DNA from: Oscillospiraceae bacterium
Lineage (GTDB): Bacteria > Bacillota > Clostridia > Oscillospirales > Oscillospiraceae
Assembly (NCBI GenBank): GCA_020025275.1
Contig: JAHHSI010000020.1
Coordinates: 1-36,912, forward strand
DNA: 36,912 bases
Reading direction: 5' to 3'
Shown here: positions 7,120 to 14,968 of the stretch, piece after piece
How the letters are laid out: each line of letters begins with the position of its first letter
Numbering within the stretch: position 1 is the first letter of the stretch
Position numbers and translations under genes: made by a program
Notes under the pieces: generated by a model
The model's database searches: none
What the model was told of the DNA's origin: nothing
What the model saw: the letters and a program-made list of their open reading frames with translations, nothing else

Positions 7120-8001
7120 ATGGCCGTCATGAAAACCGATCTTACACTGGAAGCCGCCCATTCTCTGCTGGAAAAACAGGGCGGTCAGGGCCGCATCCCC
7201 GGGGTCTCCCTCAGCGAGCGGCAGGTGGAGGGCTACACCGTCACCGCCGTATCCGTCCGCACCGCCTATGGCGCCCGCTCACTGGGAAAACCACGGGGCA
7301 CCTACATCACCGTGGACCTGGCCCCCTACTTTCAGCGGCAGGAGGGCTACTTCTCCCGTGGGGTCCGCTGCCTTGCCCAAGAGCTGCGGCCGCTGCTCCC
7401 GGCGCTTTCCGAGGGGGCCTCGGTACTGGTGGCCGGTCTGGGCAACCGCTCCATGATCTGCGATGCCGTGGGCCCCATGGCGGTGGACCATCTGCTGGTG
7501 ACACGGCACTTGATCCAGACGCTGCCCTCCCGCTTTTCCTCCCTGACCTCGGTGGCCGCACTGGCCCCCGGCGTGGTGGGCCAGACCGGCATGGAGACGT
7601 TGGAAATTCTGGCCGGCACGGTGCGCCATGTGAAACCGGCCGCCGTGATCGTCATTGACGCCCTGACCGCCGGCAGCCGGCAGCATCTATGCGCCACGGT
7701 ACAGCTGTCGGACACGGGACTGGTGCCCGGCTCCGGTGTGGGCAATCACCGCAGCGCCATCGACCGCAAAACACTGGGCGTTCCGGTCCTTGCGGTGGGA
7801 CTGCCCACCGTCATGGCCGAGGGCGTTCTGGCCCGGGAGCTGACGGGGGCGCCGGTGCCGGATGACGGCACGCCCCTGTTCATCACGCCCCGGGACGTGG
7901 ACAGCCGGGTGCGGGAACTGGGGCGTCTGCTGGGCTACGGCATCAATGCCGCTCTGCAGCCATCCCTCTCCGTGGAGGACATTACCGGTCTGTTGGGGTA
8001 A
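7120..8001 (+). CDS. gpr: GPR endopeptidase (germination/spore protease)
   Basis: A 293-residue protease that degrades the small acid-soluble proteins of the spore core during germination. The N-terminus (KTDLTLEAAHSL) resembles the Bacillus GPR propeptide region and is followed by the conserved TVTAVSVRT, SVLVAGLGNRSMICDAVGPM and GNHRSAIDRKTLGVPVLAVGLPTV blocks. It is shorter than Bacillus GPR (about 370 residues), mainly at the C-terminus. The ATG at 7120 follows AAGGAGGAGG by about 8 nt; an ATG at 7129 is an alternative. It is made as a zymogen in the known cases. It shows that the organism, or a recent ancestor, sporulates. A candidate forespore-sigma promoter lies 49 nt upstream. No strong terminator was seen after the gene. 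Confidence 0.94.
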   Translation: MAVMKTDLTLEAAHSLLEKQGGQGRIPGVSLSERQVEGYTVTAVSVRTAYGARSLGKPRGTYITVDLAPYFQRQEGYFSRGVRCLAQELRPLLPALSEGASVLVAGLGNRSMICDAVGPMAVDHLLVTRHLIQTLPSRFSSLTSVAALAPGVVGQTGMETLEILAGTVRHVKPAAVIVIDALTAGSRQHLCATVQLSDTGLVPGSGVGNHRSAIDRKTLGVPVLAVGLPTVMAEGVLARELTGAPVPDDGTPLFITPRDVDSRVRELGRLLGYGINAALQPSLSVEDITGLLG

Positions 8002-8023
8002 GCCCCCTCGCCGCAGCGTGCAC

Positions 8024-8057
8024 GTATCCACAATGTGGACGATCCTGTGTACTTGTG
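8024..8057 (+). repeat. DnaA-box-based intergenic element, copy R2
   Basis: GTATCCACA at 8024-8032 overlaps the palindrome TCCACA-A-TGTGGA (8027-8039), then 6 nt, then TGTGTACTTGTG (8046-8057). Same layout as copies at 27571-27604, 32793-32820 and 33491-33518. It is on the + strand, reading toward oriC. The gpr-ilvA gap (8002-8300) otherwise holds an isolated TTTTCCACA at 8208-8216 and the ilvA terminator. Confidence 0.65.
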
Positions 8058-8221
8058 TATTTCTCCCCGCATCCGTCCCCCTGTGGTGCTGTCCGCCCAA
8101 ACGCCTGCACGCCAAGGCTTTCCCGACCCGACCACTCTCGGACCGCCGCCACGCACCCCCACAAATCGGCCGTCTTTCCCGGAAAAACCGGCTTCGGCTG
8201 TGCCAAGTTTTCCACATCCAT

Positions 8222-8257
8222 AAAGAAAACCGGCCGCAGGACTCCCTGCAGCCGGTT
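8222..8257 (-). terminator. Terminator after the threonine dehydratase gene
   Basis: AACCGGC (8228-8234) pairs with GCCGGTT (8251-8257) and GCAGG with CCTGC inside, loop ACTC. On the - strand it is followed by TTCTTTA. Confidence 0.75.
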
Positions 8258-8300
8258 CTGTCGTTCTCTTCAAAGGGGCAGCGACGCTCTTTGCAACGGA

Positions 8301-9269
8301 TCAGCACTCCGCCTGAAGCTGCCGCAGCAGCGCACCATCGATGTTGCTGCCGCTGACCATCAGCGCCGTATGGCGTCCGGTAAAGATCTCCGGGTGCTCC
8401 AGCACCGCCGCTGCTGCGATGGCACCGGCGCCCTCGGCCACGATCTTCTCCTTCTCCAGCATAAAGACCACCGCACGGCCAATGGCCGTCTCGCTGACCT
8501 CCAAAAGCAAGTCGGCGTAGTCCTTCAGCATCTCGTAGGCCAGAACACCCACACCGCCCACCAGTGCATCGCAGATGGTGCTGCCGGTGGTGGGGTACTC
8601 CTCATAGCACACCTGATCACGGTAGGCGTGGATCATGGCAGGACACGCCGCCGTCTGCACGGCGATCACCCGGATGTCCGGCTTCAGCGCCTTGGCCGCC
8701 ACCGCCGTACCGGTGGCCAGACCACCGCCGCCAATGGGCACCACCACCGTATCGATGTCCGGATTGCGGCGCAGGATCTCCACCATAGCCGTCCCCTGGC
8801 CGCCGTAGATCTTGGGGTCGTCATGGCATGAATCGATGAAAGTGAGGCCGCTGTCGGCGATAAATTCCATGCCCTGCCGGTGGGCTTCGTCGTAGTTTTG
8901 CCCCATAAGGCGCACATGGCCGCCGAAATATTCGATTTTCTCGATTTTGCTGCGGGGCGTAGTCTCCGGCACCACGATCTCCGCCTTCTTGATGCCCAGC
9001 AGCCGGGCGGCATAACTGACAGAGATGCCATGGTTCCCGGAAGAAACCGCCGCCACGCCGCCTCTGCGCTCCTCCTCCGTCAGCGACAGCATTTTATTGA
9101 GGGCGCCACGGATCTTAAAGCTCTTGGTGTGCTGCATGGACTCCAATTTAAAGTAAAACTTGTGGTCCGGATCGCCCAGATAGTAGGACTGTACCAGCGG
9201 AGTCTCCGGCAGATACGGACGCAGCGCCGCCTCTGCCTGCAAAATATCCTCGAATGAAAAATGACTCAT
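8301..9269 (-). CDS. Threonine/serine dehydratase, PLP-dependent (no ACT domain)
   Basis: A 322-residue fold-type II PLP enzyme expected to deaminate L-threonine to 2-oxobutanoate, or serine to pyruvate. The PLP lysine is K52 in SFKIRGA; SSGNHG binds the cofactor phosphate/substrate and GGGGLATG is the glycine loop near residue 180. There is no C-terminal ACT regulatory domain, so it resembles the catabolic TdcB or the serine racemase branch more than biosynthetic IlvA. ATG at 9269, 8 nt after the nadE stop; AAGGAG of its site lies within the nadE end, so the pair is probably cotranscribed. Substrate preference between threonine and serine cannot be settled from sequence. Confidence 0.88.
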   Translation of the reverse strand: MSHFSFEDILQAEAALRPYLPETPLVQSYYLGDPDHKFYFKLESMQHTKSFKIRGALNKMLSLTEEERRGGVAAVSSGNHGISVSYAARLLGIKKAEIVVPETTPRSKIEKIEYFGGHVRLMGQNYDEAHRQGMEFIADSGLTFIDSCHDDPKIYGGQGTAMVEILRRNPDIDTVVVPIGGGGLATGTAVAAKALKPDIRVIAVQTAACPAMIHAYRDQVCYEEYPTTGSTICDALVGGVGVLAYEMLKDYADLLLEVSETAIGRAVVFMLEKEKIVAEGAGAIAAAAVLEHPEIFTGRHTALMVSGSNIDGALLRQLQAEC

Positions 9270-9277
9270 ACTCGTCC

Positions 9278-10054
9278 TTACTTCTCCTTATAAAAATCCG
9301 TGCCGTCCTCGATGGCCAGAGGTAGTCCGTTATGATACACGGGGATCGTCTCAAACTTGAAGCGGCTGGCCTCGTGCTTGCGGTCGATCTTGGCCTTGAT
9401 CTCCTCATCGCAGACGCCACGGCGCACATACTCGTTGACAGCGTGATAGGTAAATCCCAAATTGTCCTCATCGGTCAAGCCGGTGAGCCCGTCTGAGGGC
9501 GGCTTGACCACAAATTTCTCAGGCAGTCCCAGTGCACGGCCCAAGGCGACCACCTCTTCCGTCGTATACATTCCCAAAGGAGAAAAGGCACCGGCACTGT
9601 CGCCGTATACCGTGCAGTATCCCACCCAATCCTCCGACAGGTTGGAGGTATTGATGACCGTACCGCCGGGCAGCGACTGGGCCACGGCATAGAGGGTGGC
9701 CATGCGGATACGGCTGGGCAGGTTCACACGGGTCTCCCGTCGGATGTCGTGGCCCGCCTGCTCCATCTGATGCAGCACGCCCTGCACCGAATCGTGAATA
9801 TCCATCGTGCAGTGAGGGATCTGCAAAAACTCCACCAGCTCCTGACTGTAGTTGATGTCGGGCTGCACACCGTCGGGCATCAGCACACCGTAAACATTCT
9901 CTCGACCGAATACGGCCACAGACAGGGCCGCCACCACCGAGCTGTCCTTGCCGCCGGAAATGCCGATGACCGCCGTCTTTCCGTGGCAGGCCTGCATCCG
10001 CTCCCACATCCATTCCATCAGGCCGGGCAGCTGGGCCTTTGCGTTGAATTCCAT
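9278..10054 (-). CDS. nadE: NAD(+) synthase, ammonia-dependent
   Basis: A 258-residue enzyme for the last step of NAD synthesis: ATP-dependent amidation of deamido-NAD with ammonia. The ATP-pyrophosphatase P-loop SGGKDSS is at residues 33-39. TSNLSEDWVGYCTVYGD and the C-terminal VNEYVRRG and KHEASRFK segments are family-typical. There is no N-terminal nitrilase-like glutaminase domain, so ammonia must come from elsewhere. ATG at 10054 with AGGGAGG 8 nt upstream. Its own sigma-A promoter sits at 10094-10122, just beyond the terminator of the small RNA labelled A. The threonine dehydratase gene follows in the same direction. Confidence 0.95.
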   Translation of the reverse strand: MEFNAKAQLPGLMEWMWERMQACHGKTAVIGISGGKDSSVVAALSVAVFGRENVYGVLMPDGVQPDINYSQELVEFLQIPHCTMDIHDSVQGVLHQMEQAGHDIRRETRVNLPSRIRMATLYAVAQSLPGGTVINTSNLSEDWVGYCTVYGDSAGAFSPLGMYTTEEVVALGRALGLPEKFVVKPPSDGLTGLTDEDNLGFTYHAVNEYVRRGVCDEEIKAKIDRKHEASRFKFETIPVYHNGLPLAIEDGTDFYKEK

Positions 10055-10093
10055 ATTTCATCCTCCCTTGTTGGTTGTACGATGACTTTTGTC

Positions 10094-10122
10094 ATTGTAC
10101 TCCCTGGCGCACAAAAACGCAA
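10094..10122 (-). promoter_or_regulatory. nadE promoter
   Basis: On the - strand: TTGCGT (10122-10117), 17-bp spacer, TACAAT (10099-10094). TGACAAAAGTCA follows near the expected start of transcription. Confidence 0.65.
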
Positions 10123-10135
10123 ATTTTTTCCCTCA

Positions 10136-10219
10136 AAGGAAAAGACCCCCTGTCGAAACAGGAGGTCTTTCCCAAGGTTTGTTAGGAGAGAGAAATCACA
10201 TAAGACATATCGTTTGTAC
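10136..10219 (-). ncRNA. Candidate small RNA, family copy A
   Basis: About 84 nt, predicted from a promoter (10226-10279) and a terminator hairpin: 10141-10147 with 10164-10170 and 10149-10153 with 10158-10162, with a UUCG-type loop on the - strand. The transcript carries GUACAAA near its 5' end, then UUAUGUGAUUUCUCUCUCCU and AACAAACC before the hairpin. These blocks recur in order in copies B and C. No ORF of note. The existence of the RNA is inferred; the conserved sequence is seen directly. Confidence 0.6.
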
Positions 10220-10225
10220 ACGCTC

Positions 10226-10279
10226 AGCATACCCTACGGCGATGGGAAAATCATGAAGAAAGCATGAACTTTTCATGAA
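10226..10279 (-). promoter_or_regulatory. Activator-type promoter of small RNA A (three 11-bp-phased repeats)
   Basis: On the - strand, TTCATG occurs at 10279-10274, 10268-10263 and 10257-10252, each step exactly 11 bp. After 20 bp comes TATGCT (10231-10226). The proximal repeat overlies the -35 position, as for OmpR/PhoB-family activators. Confidence 0.65.
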
Positions 10280-10377
10280 TTCTCCGTATATATTCTCCCC
10301 TCTCCCGCTCAGCCGAGATCCCTTCCCTGCTTTTCCCCGCCCAGCGGTCCAAACTCCTTGCCGCCTTCTCCAAGAGG

Positions 10378-10474
10378 CAAGAAAAGCCTCCTGCTGCTCG
10401 CAGGAGGCTTTTCTTGTGTGTGTTTGTTTTAGAAGAGAGAGAGAAAATCACATAAGGAATGTATCCTTTGTACA
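10378..10474 (-). ncRNA. Candidate small RNA, family copy B
   Basis: About 97 nt, ending in a perfect 17-bp hairpin (10378-10394 with 10400-10416). 5' part CUGUACAAAGGA with a small AAGGA/UCCUU stem, then UUAUGUGAUUUUCUCUCUCU and a CUAAAACAAACACACAC linker. It lies 22 nt downstream of the rnhA stop and may also serve as the rnhA terminator. It is in tandem with copy A. Confidence 0.6.
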
Positions 10475-10480
10475 GTCTCT

Positions 10481-10534
10481 ATCCTACGACAGAATATTTT
10501 CTAAATCGTGAAGCGCCCATGAACATTCTGTGAA
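10481..10534 (-). promoter_or_regulatory. Activator-type promoter of small RNA B
   Basis: On the - strand: TTCACA (10534-10529), TTCATG (10523-10518), TTCACG (10512-10507), exact 11-bp steps, 20 bp, then TAGGAT (10486-10481). Identical geometry to copies A and C. Confidence 0.65.
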
Positions 10535-10555
10535 TCTTCGCCGGCAGCACTTCGC

Positions 10556-10993
10556 TCATTTGAACTTGCGGCTCTCCGCCACCGCCAACTCATCGCAGCG
10601 GTTGTTCTTGGGGTTTGTGGCGTGACCCTTCACCCAGTGATAGTGCACCTCGTGGCGGGCGATCAGCGGCAGCAGCTGCTCCCACAGATCCACATTCAGC
10701 GCCGGTTTCTTATCGGACTTGATCCAGCCCTTCTTCTTCCAGCCATAGACCCAGCCTTTCTGGAGCGCATCGATCACATACTTGGAGTCGGAATAGAGCT
10801 CCACCGTGCAGGCCTCTTTCAGCATAGCCAGCGCCTCGATGACGCCCGTCAGCTCCATGCGGTTGTTGGTGGTCTCCGGCGCACCGCCGGAGATCTCTTT
10901 TTCAATGCCGTTCCACTCCAAGATCGCCCCCCAGCCGCCGGGACCGGGATTGCCGCTGCATGCGCCATCGGTGTAGATTGTTACTGTTTTCAT
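10556..10993 (-). CDS. rnhA: Ribonuclease HI
   Basis: A 145-residue nuclease that cuts the RNA strand of RNA-DNA hybrids (R-loops, primers). The catalytic carboxylates are visible: D9 in YTDGACSGNPGPGG, E in NRMELTGV, D in LYSDSKYV and D in NRCDELA near the end. The basic handle (KGWVYGWKKKGW) is present, as in E. coli RNase HI. I chose ATG at 10993 because AGGAGAAGTG directly precedes it and homology begins there; the frame continues upstream only as low-complexity sequence. The 320-bp stretch upstream (10994-11314) has no gene I can support and no clear promoter. Downstream lies small RNA B with no separate terminator in between. Confidence 0.95.
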   Translation of the reverse strand: MKTVTIYTDGACSGNPGPGGWGAILEWNGIEKEISGGAPETTNNRMELTGVIEALAMLKEACTVELYSDSKYVIDALQKGWVYGWKKKGWIKSDKKPALNVDLWEQLLPLIARHEVHYHWVKGHATNPKNNRCDELAVAESRKFK

Positions 10994-11314
10994 CACTTCT
11001 CCTTGCCCATTGAGGGGGTTTATCGATCCTCGTCCATACGGCGAGGGATTTTTCAGCTTCCGGCAAACCGCCTGTGGCCATCTCTTTTCTTCGCGGCCGC
11101 AGGCGGCGCGAGCGGGCCGTGTTATCCCCAACGCAGCGGAAAATGTGGAAAGTTCCCCCGAATTCTCTGCAAAAGTGCGCTGCTTCCCTGCCGTTGCCGC
11201 CAAAAGCCTCTGCGTTTTTACACATTCTGGAAATCTTTGGGGAGGATGTGCCTTTCGCTCGACGGCCGCAGGGGCGGGAACGGAAGCTCCTGCCCGAAGG
11301 CCCAAGCCCTCCCC

Positions 11315-11995
11315 TTACTCCACGTCCGTGACCAGCAGATGCTCTCCTGCCACCCGGAATTTCACATTGTGTGCGCCGAAGGCCAGGCCATAGATGCGCT
11401 GGGCGTCCTCCTGATAGCGGGGCCGGGGATCGCTGCGCAGCACGGCCAGCAGCGCCGCCCGGGACTCGGTCGGGATCTTCTCCAACAGCTCCTGCGGGCA
11501 CGTCACCTGCAGCATCCGTCCTTCCAGACCATCCGTGAAGCCGCCCACGGCATCGGGATGGCTGTCGGCGTAGGCCAGATAGGGCTTGATGTCAAAGATC
11601 GGTGTCCCATCCACCAGATCGGCGCCGCGCACGTGGAGCACCGGCCCCTGCCGGGGGTCCAGCTCCACCCGCTCCAGCGCCACGGAGGAAAGTCCGATGG
11701 CGTTGGGCCGGAACGGCGAACGGGTGGCAAAGACCCCCATACGCTGATTTCCGCCCAGACGGGGCGGGCGCACCGTGGGTGACCACGTGGCCCGCACCGC
11801 CTTGGAAAACTGCCAGATCAGCCAGAGGTGGGAATAGCCCTCCAATCCACGCACGGCATCGGCATTGCGGAACTCCGGCTCAAAGACGATCCGGCCCCGC
11901 AGCTCCGGAACCAGACCGCTCTGGCGGGGCACGCCGAACTTCTCCGGCAGCTCCGTATGGATCCGGGCGATCACTTTGATCTCGTATGTCTCCAT
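11315..11995 (-). CDS. trmO: tRNA (t6A37) methyltransferase TrmO (TsaA/YaeB family)
   Basis: A 226-residue SAM-dependent enzyme expected to N6-methylate t6A at position 37 of tRNAs reading ACN. The beta-barrel signatures are GLEGYSHLWLIWQF, then GVFATRSPFRPNAIGLS and DGTPIFDIKPYLAYAD. ATG at 11995 comes one base after the stop of the preceding small membrane gene (TAAGATG), with no strong site of its own, so translation is probably coupled. It forms the end of a gyrA-membrane protein-trmO string. No terminator with a T tract is evident after it; a GC-rich weak hairpin lies near 11290. Confidence 0.88.
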   Translation of the reverse strand: METYEIKVIARIHTELPEKFGVPRQSGLVPELRGRIVFEPEFRNADAVRGLEGYSHLWLIWQFSKAVRATWSPTVRPPRLGGNQRMGVFATRSPFRPNAIGLSSVALERVELDPRQGPVLHVRGADLVDGTPIFDIKPYLAYADSHPDAVGGFTDGLEGRMLQVTCPQELLEKIPTESRAALLAVLRSDPRPRYQEDAQRIYGLAFGAHNVKFRVAGEHLLVTDVE

Positions 11996-11996
11996 C

Positions 11997-12338
11997 TTAT
12001 TTTTTCCGTCGTCCGGAGTCGGTGAGATGGGCCAGAATATCCTTGGGCAGCCGCTGCCAGCGCCACACCTGCCCCGCAATCACCACCACCAGATAGCCGG
12101 CCACAAACCAGATGTTCTGGAACCGGATGGACACGGCAAACATTGCAAACAAAATCAGCAGCAAGATCCAGTTGATCTTCTTGTTTCCCTCCTCGATTGC
12201 CAACAGCTCCTCGCTCTTGTAGTAGATGACGTGGTCATATTCAAACTCCGTCACCTCCGAGGGGTCCCGGTATAGGTTCTCCGTAAAGTAGACCCAGCGC
12301 GTCAGCGGGCGCAGCATCTGCTTTTTCTTCTTACTCAT
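11997..12338 (-). CDS. Small two-helix membrane protein, unknown function
   Basis: A 113-residue protein I cannot assign. It has a basic start (MSKKKKQ), a soluble stretch with EFEYDHVIYYKSEELLAIEEGNKK, then two adjacent hydrophobic helices (WILLLILFAMFAVSI and IWFVAGYLVVVIAG) and a basic tail. Its ATG lies inside the gyrA 3' end (8-bp overlap) and its stop is one base before the trmO start, so all three genes are tightly linked. This spacing supports a real gene despite the lack of a known domain. The location suggests expression with gyrase rather than any proven functional link. Confidence 0.75.
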   Translation of the reverse strand: MSKKKKQMLRPLTRWVYFTENLYRDPSEVTEFEYDHVIYYKSEELLAIEEGNKKINWILLLILFAMFAVSIRFQNIWFVAGYLVVVIAGQVWRWQRLPKDILAHLTDSGRRKK

Positions 12339-14895
12339 GGACGGCCTCCGTCTCCACGGTCGTCTCCACGGTCTCGCCTGTTGCGGGCGCAGCGCTCATC
12401 TCACCCTCGCCGCTCTCCTCCGTCTGCTCCCGGTCGGTCACGGCCACGGAGATCACCTGCCCGTCGTCGCTCAGGCGCATGACCTTCACGCCCTGGGCAT
12501 AGCGGCTGTAGATGTTGATGTCGGCGGTGGCCATGCGGATGATGGTGCCGTCGTTGGAGATCATGAGGATGTCCTCCTCACCGTTGACCACCTTGGCCGC
12601 CACCACAGAGCCGGTCTTATCGGTGATGTTGTAATTCTTCAGACCACTGCCGCCACGGCGCTGAGGCTCGCCGCCCTCACCACGGAGATACTCCTCGATG
12701 GCGGTCCGCTTGCCATACCCGTTTTCCGTGATGCTCAGGAGGTACTGTCCCTCCAGTGCCAGCGCACCGGCCACCACGTAGTCGCCCTCGTGCAGACGGA
12801 TCCCACGCACGCCCACGGCGTCACGGCCCATGCAGCGAATATCGGTCTCACGGAAGCAGATGGCCATGCCCTCGTGGGTCAGCAGCAGCACGTTCTGGTT
12901 GCCGTCGGTGCGGCGCACCTCGATCAGCTCATCGCCCTCGTCCAGTGTCAGGGCACGGATACCGGCCTTGCGGGCGGTATTGAGATTCTTCAGCTCCACA
13001 CGCTTGACCGTGCCCATACGGGTGATCATCACCAGATAGCTGTCGTCGAACTCCCGGACCGCCAGACCGGCCGTCACCTTCTCCCCCTCCTCCAGAGGCA
13101 GGATGTTGACGATATTGGTGCCCTTGGCGGCACGACCGGACTCAGGAATGAGATACCCTTTCTTCCGGTGCACACGTCCCGTATTGGTAAAGAAGAGGAT
13201 ATAGTCGTGGGTGGAGGCGGTGAACACGCTGGTCACCACGTCCTCCTCCCGGGTGGTCATGGCCTTGACGCCCTTACCGCCACGGCGCTGTGCAGAATAC
13301 TCCGTGGCGGCGGTGCGCTTGATATAGCCGTTCTCCGTCATGGTGTAGACACACTCTTCTTCCTCGATGAGGTCCTCAATATCGATCTCATCCTCCACCT
13401 CCTGGATCTCGGTGCGGCGGTCGTCACCGAACTTATCGGCGATGGCCTGCAACTCCTCCTTGAGGATGGATTTGACCAGATTCTCGTCGCCCAGTACCTT
13501 GAGGTACCATGCGATCTTCTCCTCCAGTTCCCGATACTCCGCCTCCAGCTTCTCACGGTCCAGACCCTGCAGGGCCTTCAGACGCATATCCAAAATCGCC
13601 TGCGCCTGCACCTCGTCCAGAGAGAAACGGTTCATCAGGTTCTCCTTGGCGTTATCGTAACTGGTGCGGATGATCTTGATGACTTCGTCGATATTGTCCT
13701 GAGCAATCAGCAGTCCCTCCAGCAGATGGGCACGCTCCTGCGCCTTCTTGAGGTCGAACTTGGTCCGCCGGACGATGATCTCCTCCTGGAAGGCCAGATA
13801 CTCGTCGATGATCTCCCGCAGCGACAGGATCTTCGGTTGGGTCTGGTTATTGACCAGTGCCAGCATATTGATGGCAAAGGTGCACTGCAGCTGCGTCTGG
13901 GCAAAGAGGCGATTGAGCACCACCTGGGCATTGGCATCCCGCTTGAGCTCGATGACGATACGCATACCGCTGCGGTCCGTCTCGTCACGCAGGTCGCTGA
14001 TGCCCTCCAGACGCTTATCCTCCACCTGCTCGGCAATGCTCTTGATGAGCATCCGCTTGTTCACCTGATAGGGCAGCTCCGTAATGATGATGCGGGTGCG
14101 GTCACGGCCGAACTCCTCAAACTCGTGGCGGGCACGCATGACTACCCGGCCGCGCCCGGTGGCATAGGCCGCCCGGATCCCGGCCCGGCCCATAATCAGC
14201 GCACGGGTGGGGAAATCCGGCCCCTTGATGTGCTCCATCAAATCGCCCAGTGTGGAGTCGGGATCATCCAGTACGCAGATGCACGCACCGATGACCTCCC
14301 GCAGATTGTGGGGCGGAATGTTGGTGGCCATACCCACGGCAATGCCGCTGGAGCCGTTGACCAGCAGATTGGGGAAGCGGCTGGGCAGAACACGGGGCTC
14401 CTTGCGGCTCTCGTCAAAGTTGGGGTCCCAGTTGACCGTGTCCTTTTCAATGTCACGGAGCATCTCGTCGGACAGCTTGGACAGCCGTGCCTCGGTATAA
14501 CGGTAGGCAGCCGGGGGGTCGCCGTCCACGCTGCCGAAGTTGCCGTGGCCGTCAATGAGCTGATAGCGCATGGAGAAATCCTGTGCCATGCGCACCAGTG
14601 CATCGTACACGGACTGGTCACCGTGGGGGTGGTATTTACCCAGCACGTCACCGACGCAGGTGGCCGATTTTTTAAACGGATGACTGGCGGTCAGATTCTC
14701 CTCGTACATAGCATAGAGGATACGGCGATGCACCGGCTTCAGACCGTCCCGCACATCGGGCAGGGCACGGCCCTTGATGACGGACATGGCGTACTCAATG
14801 TACGACTTCTCCATCTCCGGCACCAGCGGCGACTCCTCGATATGCTGATTCGGATACCGGATCTCTTCCGGATCGTATTGGGGTTTCTTGGACAT
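12331..14895 (-). CDS. gyrA: DNA gyrase subunit A
   Basis: An 854-residue subunit that breaks and rejoins DNA in the A2B2 gyrase, which introduces negative supercoils. The catalytic tyrosine is Y133 (AAYRYTEARL). The GyrA box QRRGGKG in the C-terminal wrapping domain marks a true gyrase rather than topoisomerase IV. The quinolone region reads HPHGDQSVYDALV, with glutamine (Q94) where E. coli has S83, and D98 for D87. The protein ends in a long acidic tail. ATG at 14895 with AGGGAG upstream. It follows gyrB by 73 bp, which may hold a second promoter (14931-14958). Confidence 0.98.
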   Translation of the reverse strand: MSKKPQYDPEEIRYPNQHIEESPLVPEMEKSYIEYAMSVIKGRALPDVRDGLKPVHRRILYAMYEENLTASHPFKKSATCVGDVLGKYHPHGDQSVYDALVRMAQDFSMRYQLIDGHGNFGSVDGDPPAAYRYTEARLSKLSDEMLRDIEKDTVNWDPNFDESRKEPRVLPSRFPNLLVNGSSGIAVGMATNIPPHNLREVIGACICVLDDPDSTLGDLMEHIKGPDFPTRALIMGRAGIRAAYATGRGRVVMRARHEFEEFGRDRTRIIITELPYQVNKRMLIKSIAEQVEDKRLEGISDLRDETDRSGMRIVIELKRDANAQVVLNRLFAQTQLQCTFAINMLALVNNQTQPKILSLREIIDEYLAFQEEIIVRRTKFDLKKAQERAHLLEGLLIAQDNIDEVIKIIRTSYDNAKENLMNRFSLDEVQAQAILDMRLKALQGLDREKLEAEYRELEEKIAWYLKVLGDENLVKSILKEELQAIADKFGDDRRTEIQEVEDEIDIEDLIEEEECVYTMTENGYIKRTAATEYSAQRRGGKGVKAMTTREEDVVTSVFTASTHDYILFFTNTGRVHRKKGYLIPESGRAAKGTNIVNILPLEEGEKVTAGLAVREFDDSYLVMITRMGTVKRVELKNLNTARKAGIRALTLDEGDELIEVRRTDGNQNVLLLTHEGMAICFRETDIRCMGRDAVGVRGIRLHEGDYVVAGALALEGQYLLSITENGYGKRTAIEEYLRGEGGEPQRRGGSGLKNYNITDKTGSVVAAKVVNGEEDILMISNDGTIIRMATADINIYSRYAQGVKVMRLSDDGQVISVAVTDREQTEESGEGEMSAAPATGETVETTVETEAVHE

Positions 14896-14930
14896 ATTTT
14901 CGTCTCCCTTTTCAGAGAAGTTAAATACAA

Positions 14931-14958
14931 ATTGTATTCTCTACTTCAATTATTACAA
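14931..14958 (-). promoter_or_regulatory. Possible internal promoter for gyrA
   Basis: On the - strand: TTGTAA (14958-14953), 16-bp spacer, TACAAT (14936-14931), in the gyrB-gyrA gap. The -10 lies in a small palindrome (AATACAA-A-TTGTATT). Confidence 0.4.
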
Positions 14959-14968
14959 ATTGGACTGA

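Noticed and set aside
10136..10534. The repeated hairpin units as a CRISPR array or transposon-derived MITE
   Set aside because: No regular repeat-spacer pattern, no terminal inverted repeats or target duplications; hairpin sequences differ while promoter geometry is constant.
10994..11314. Gap between trmO and rnhA as a hidden gene or RNA
   Set aside because: Open frames exist but lack ribosome sites and homology; no hairpin with T run and no promoter could be supported.
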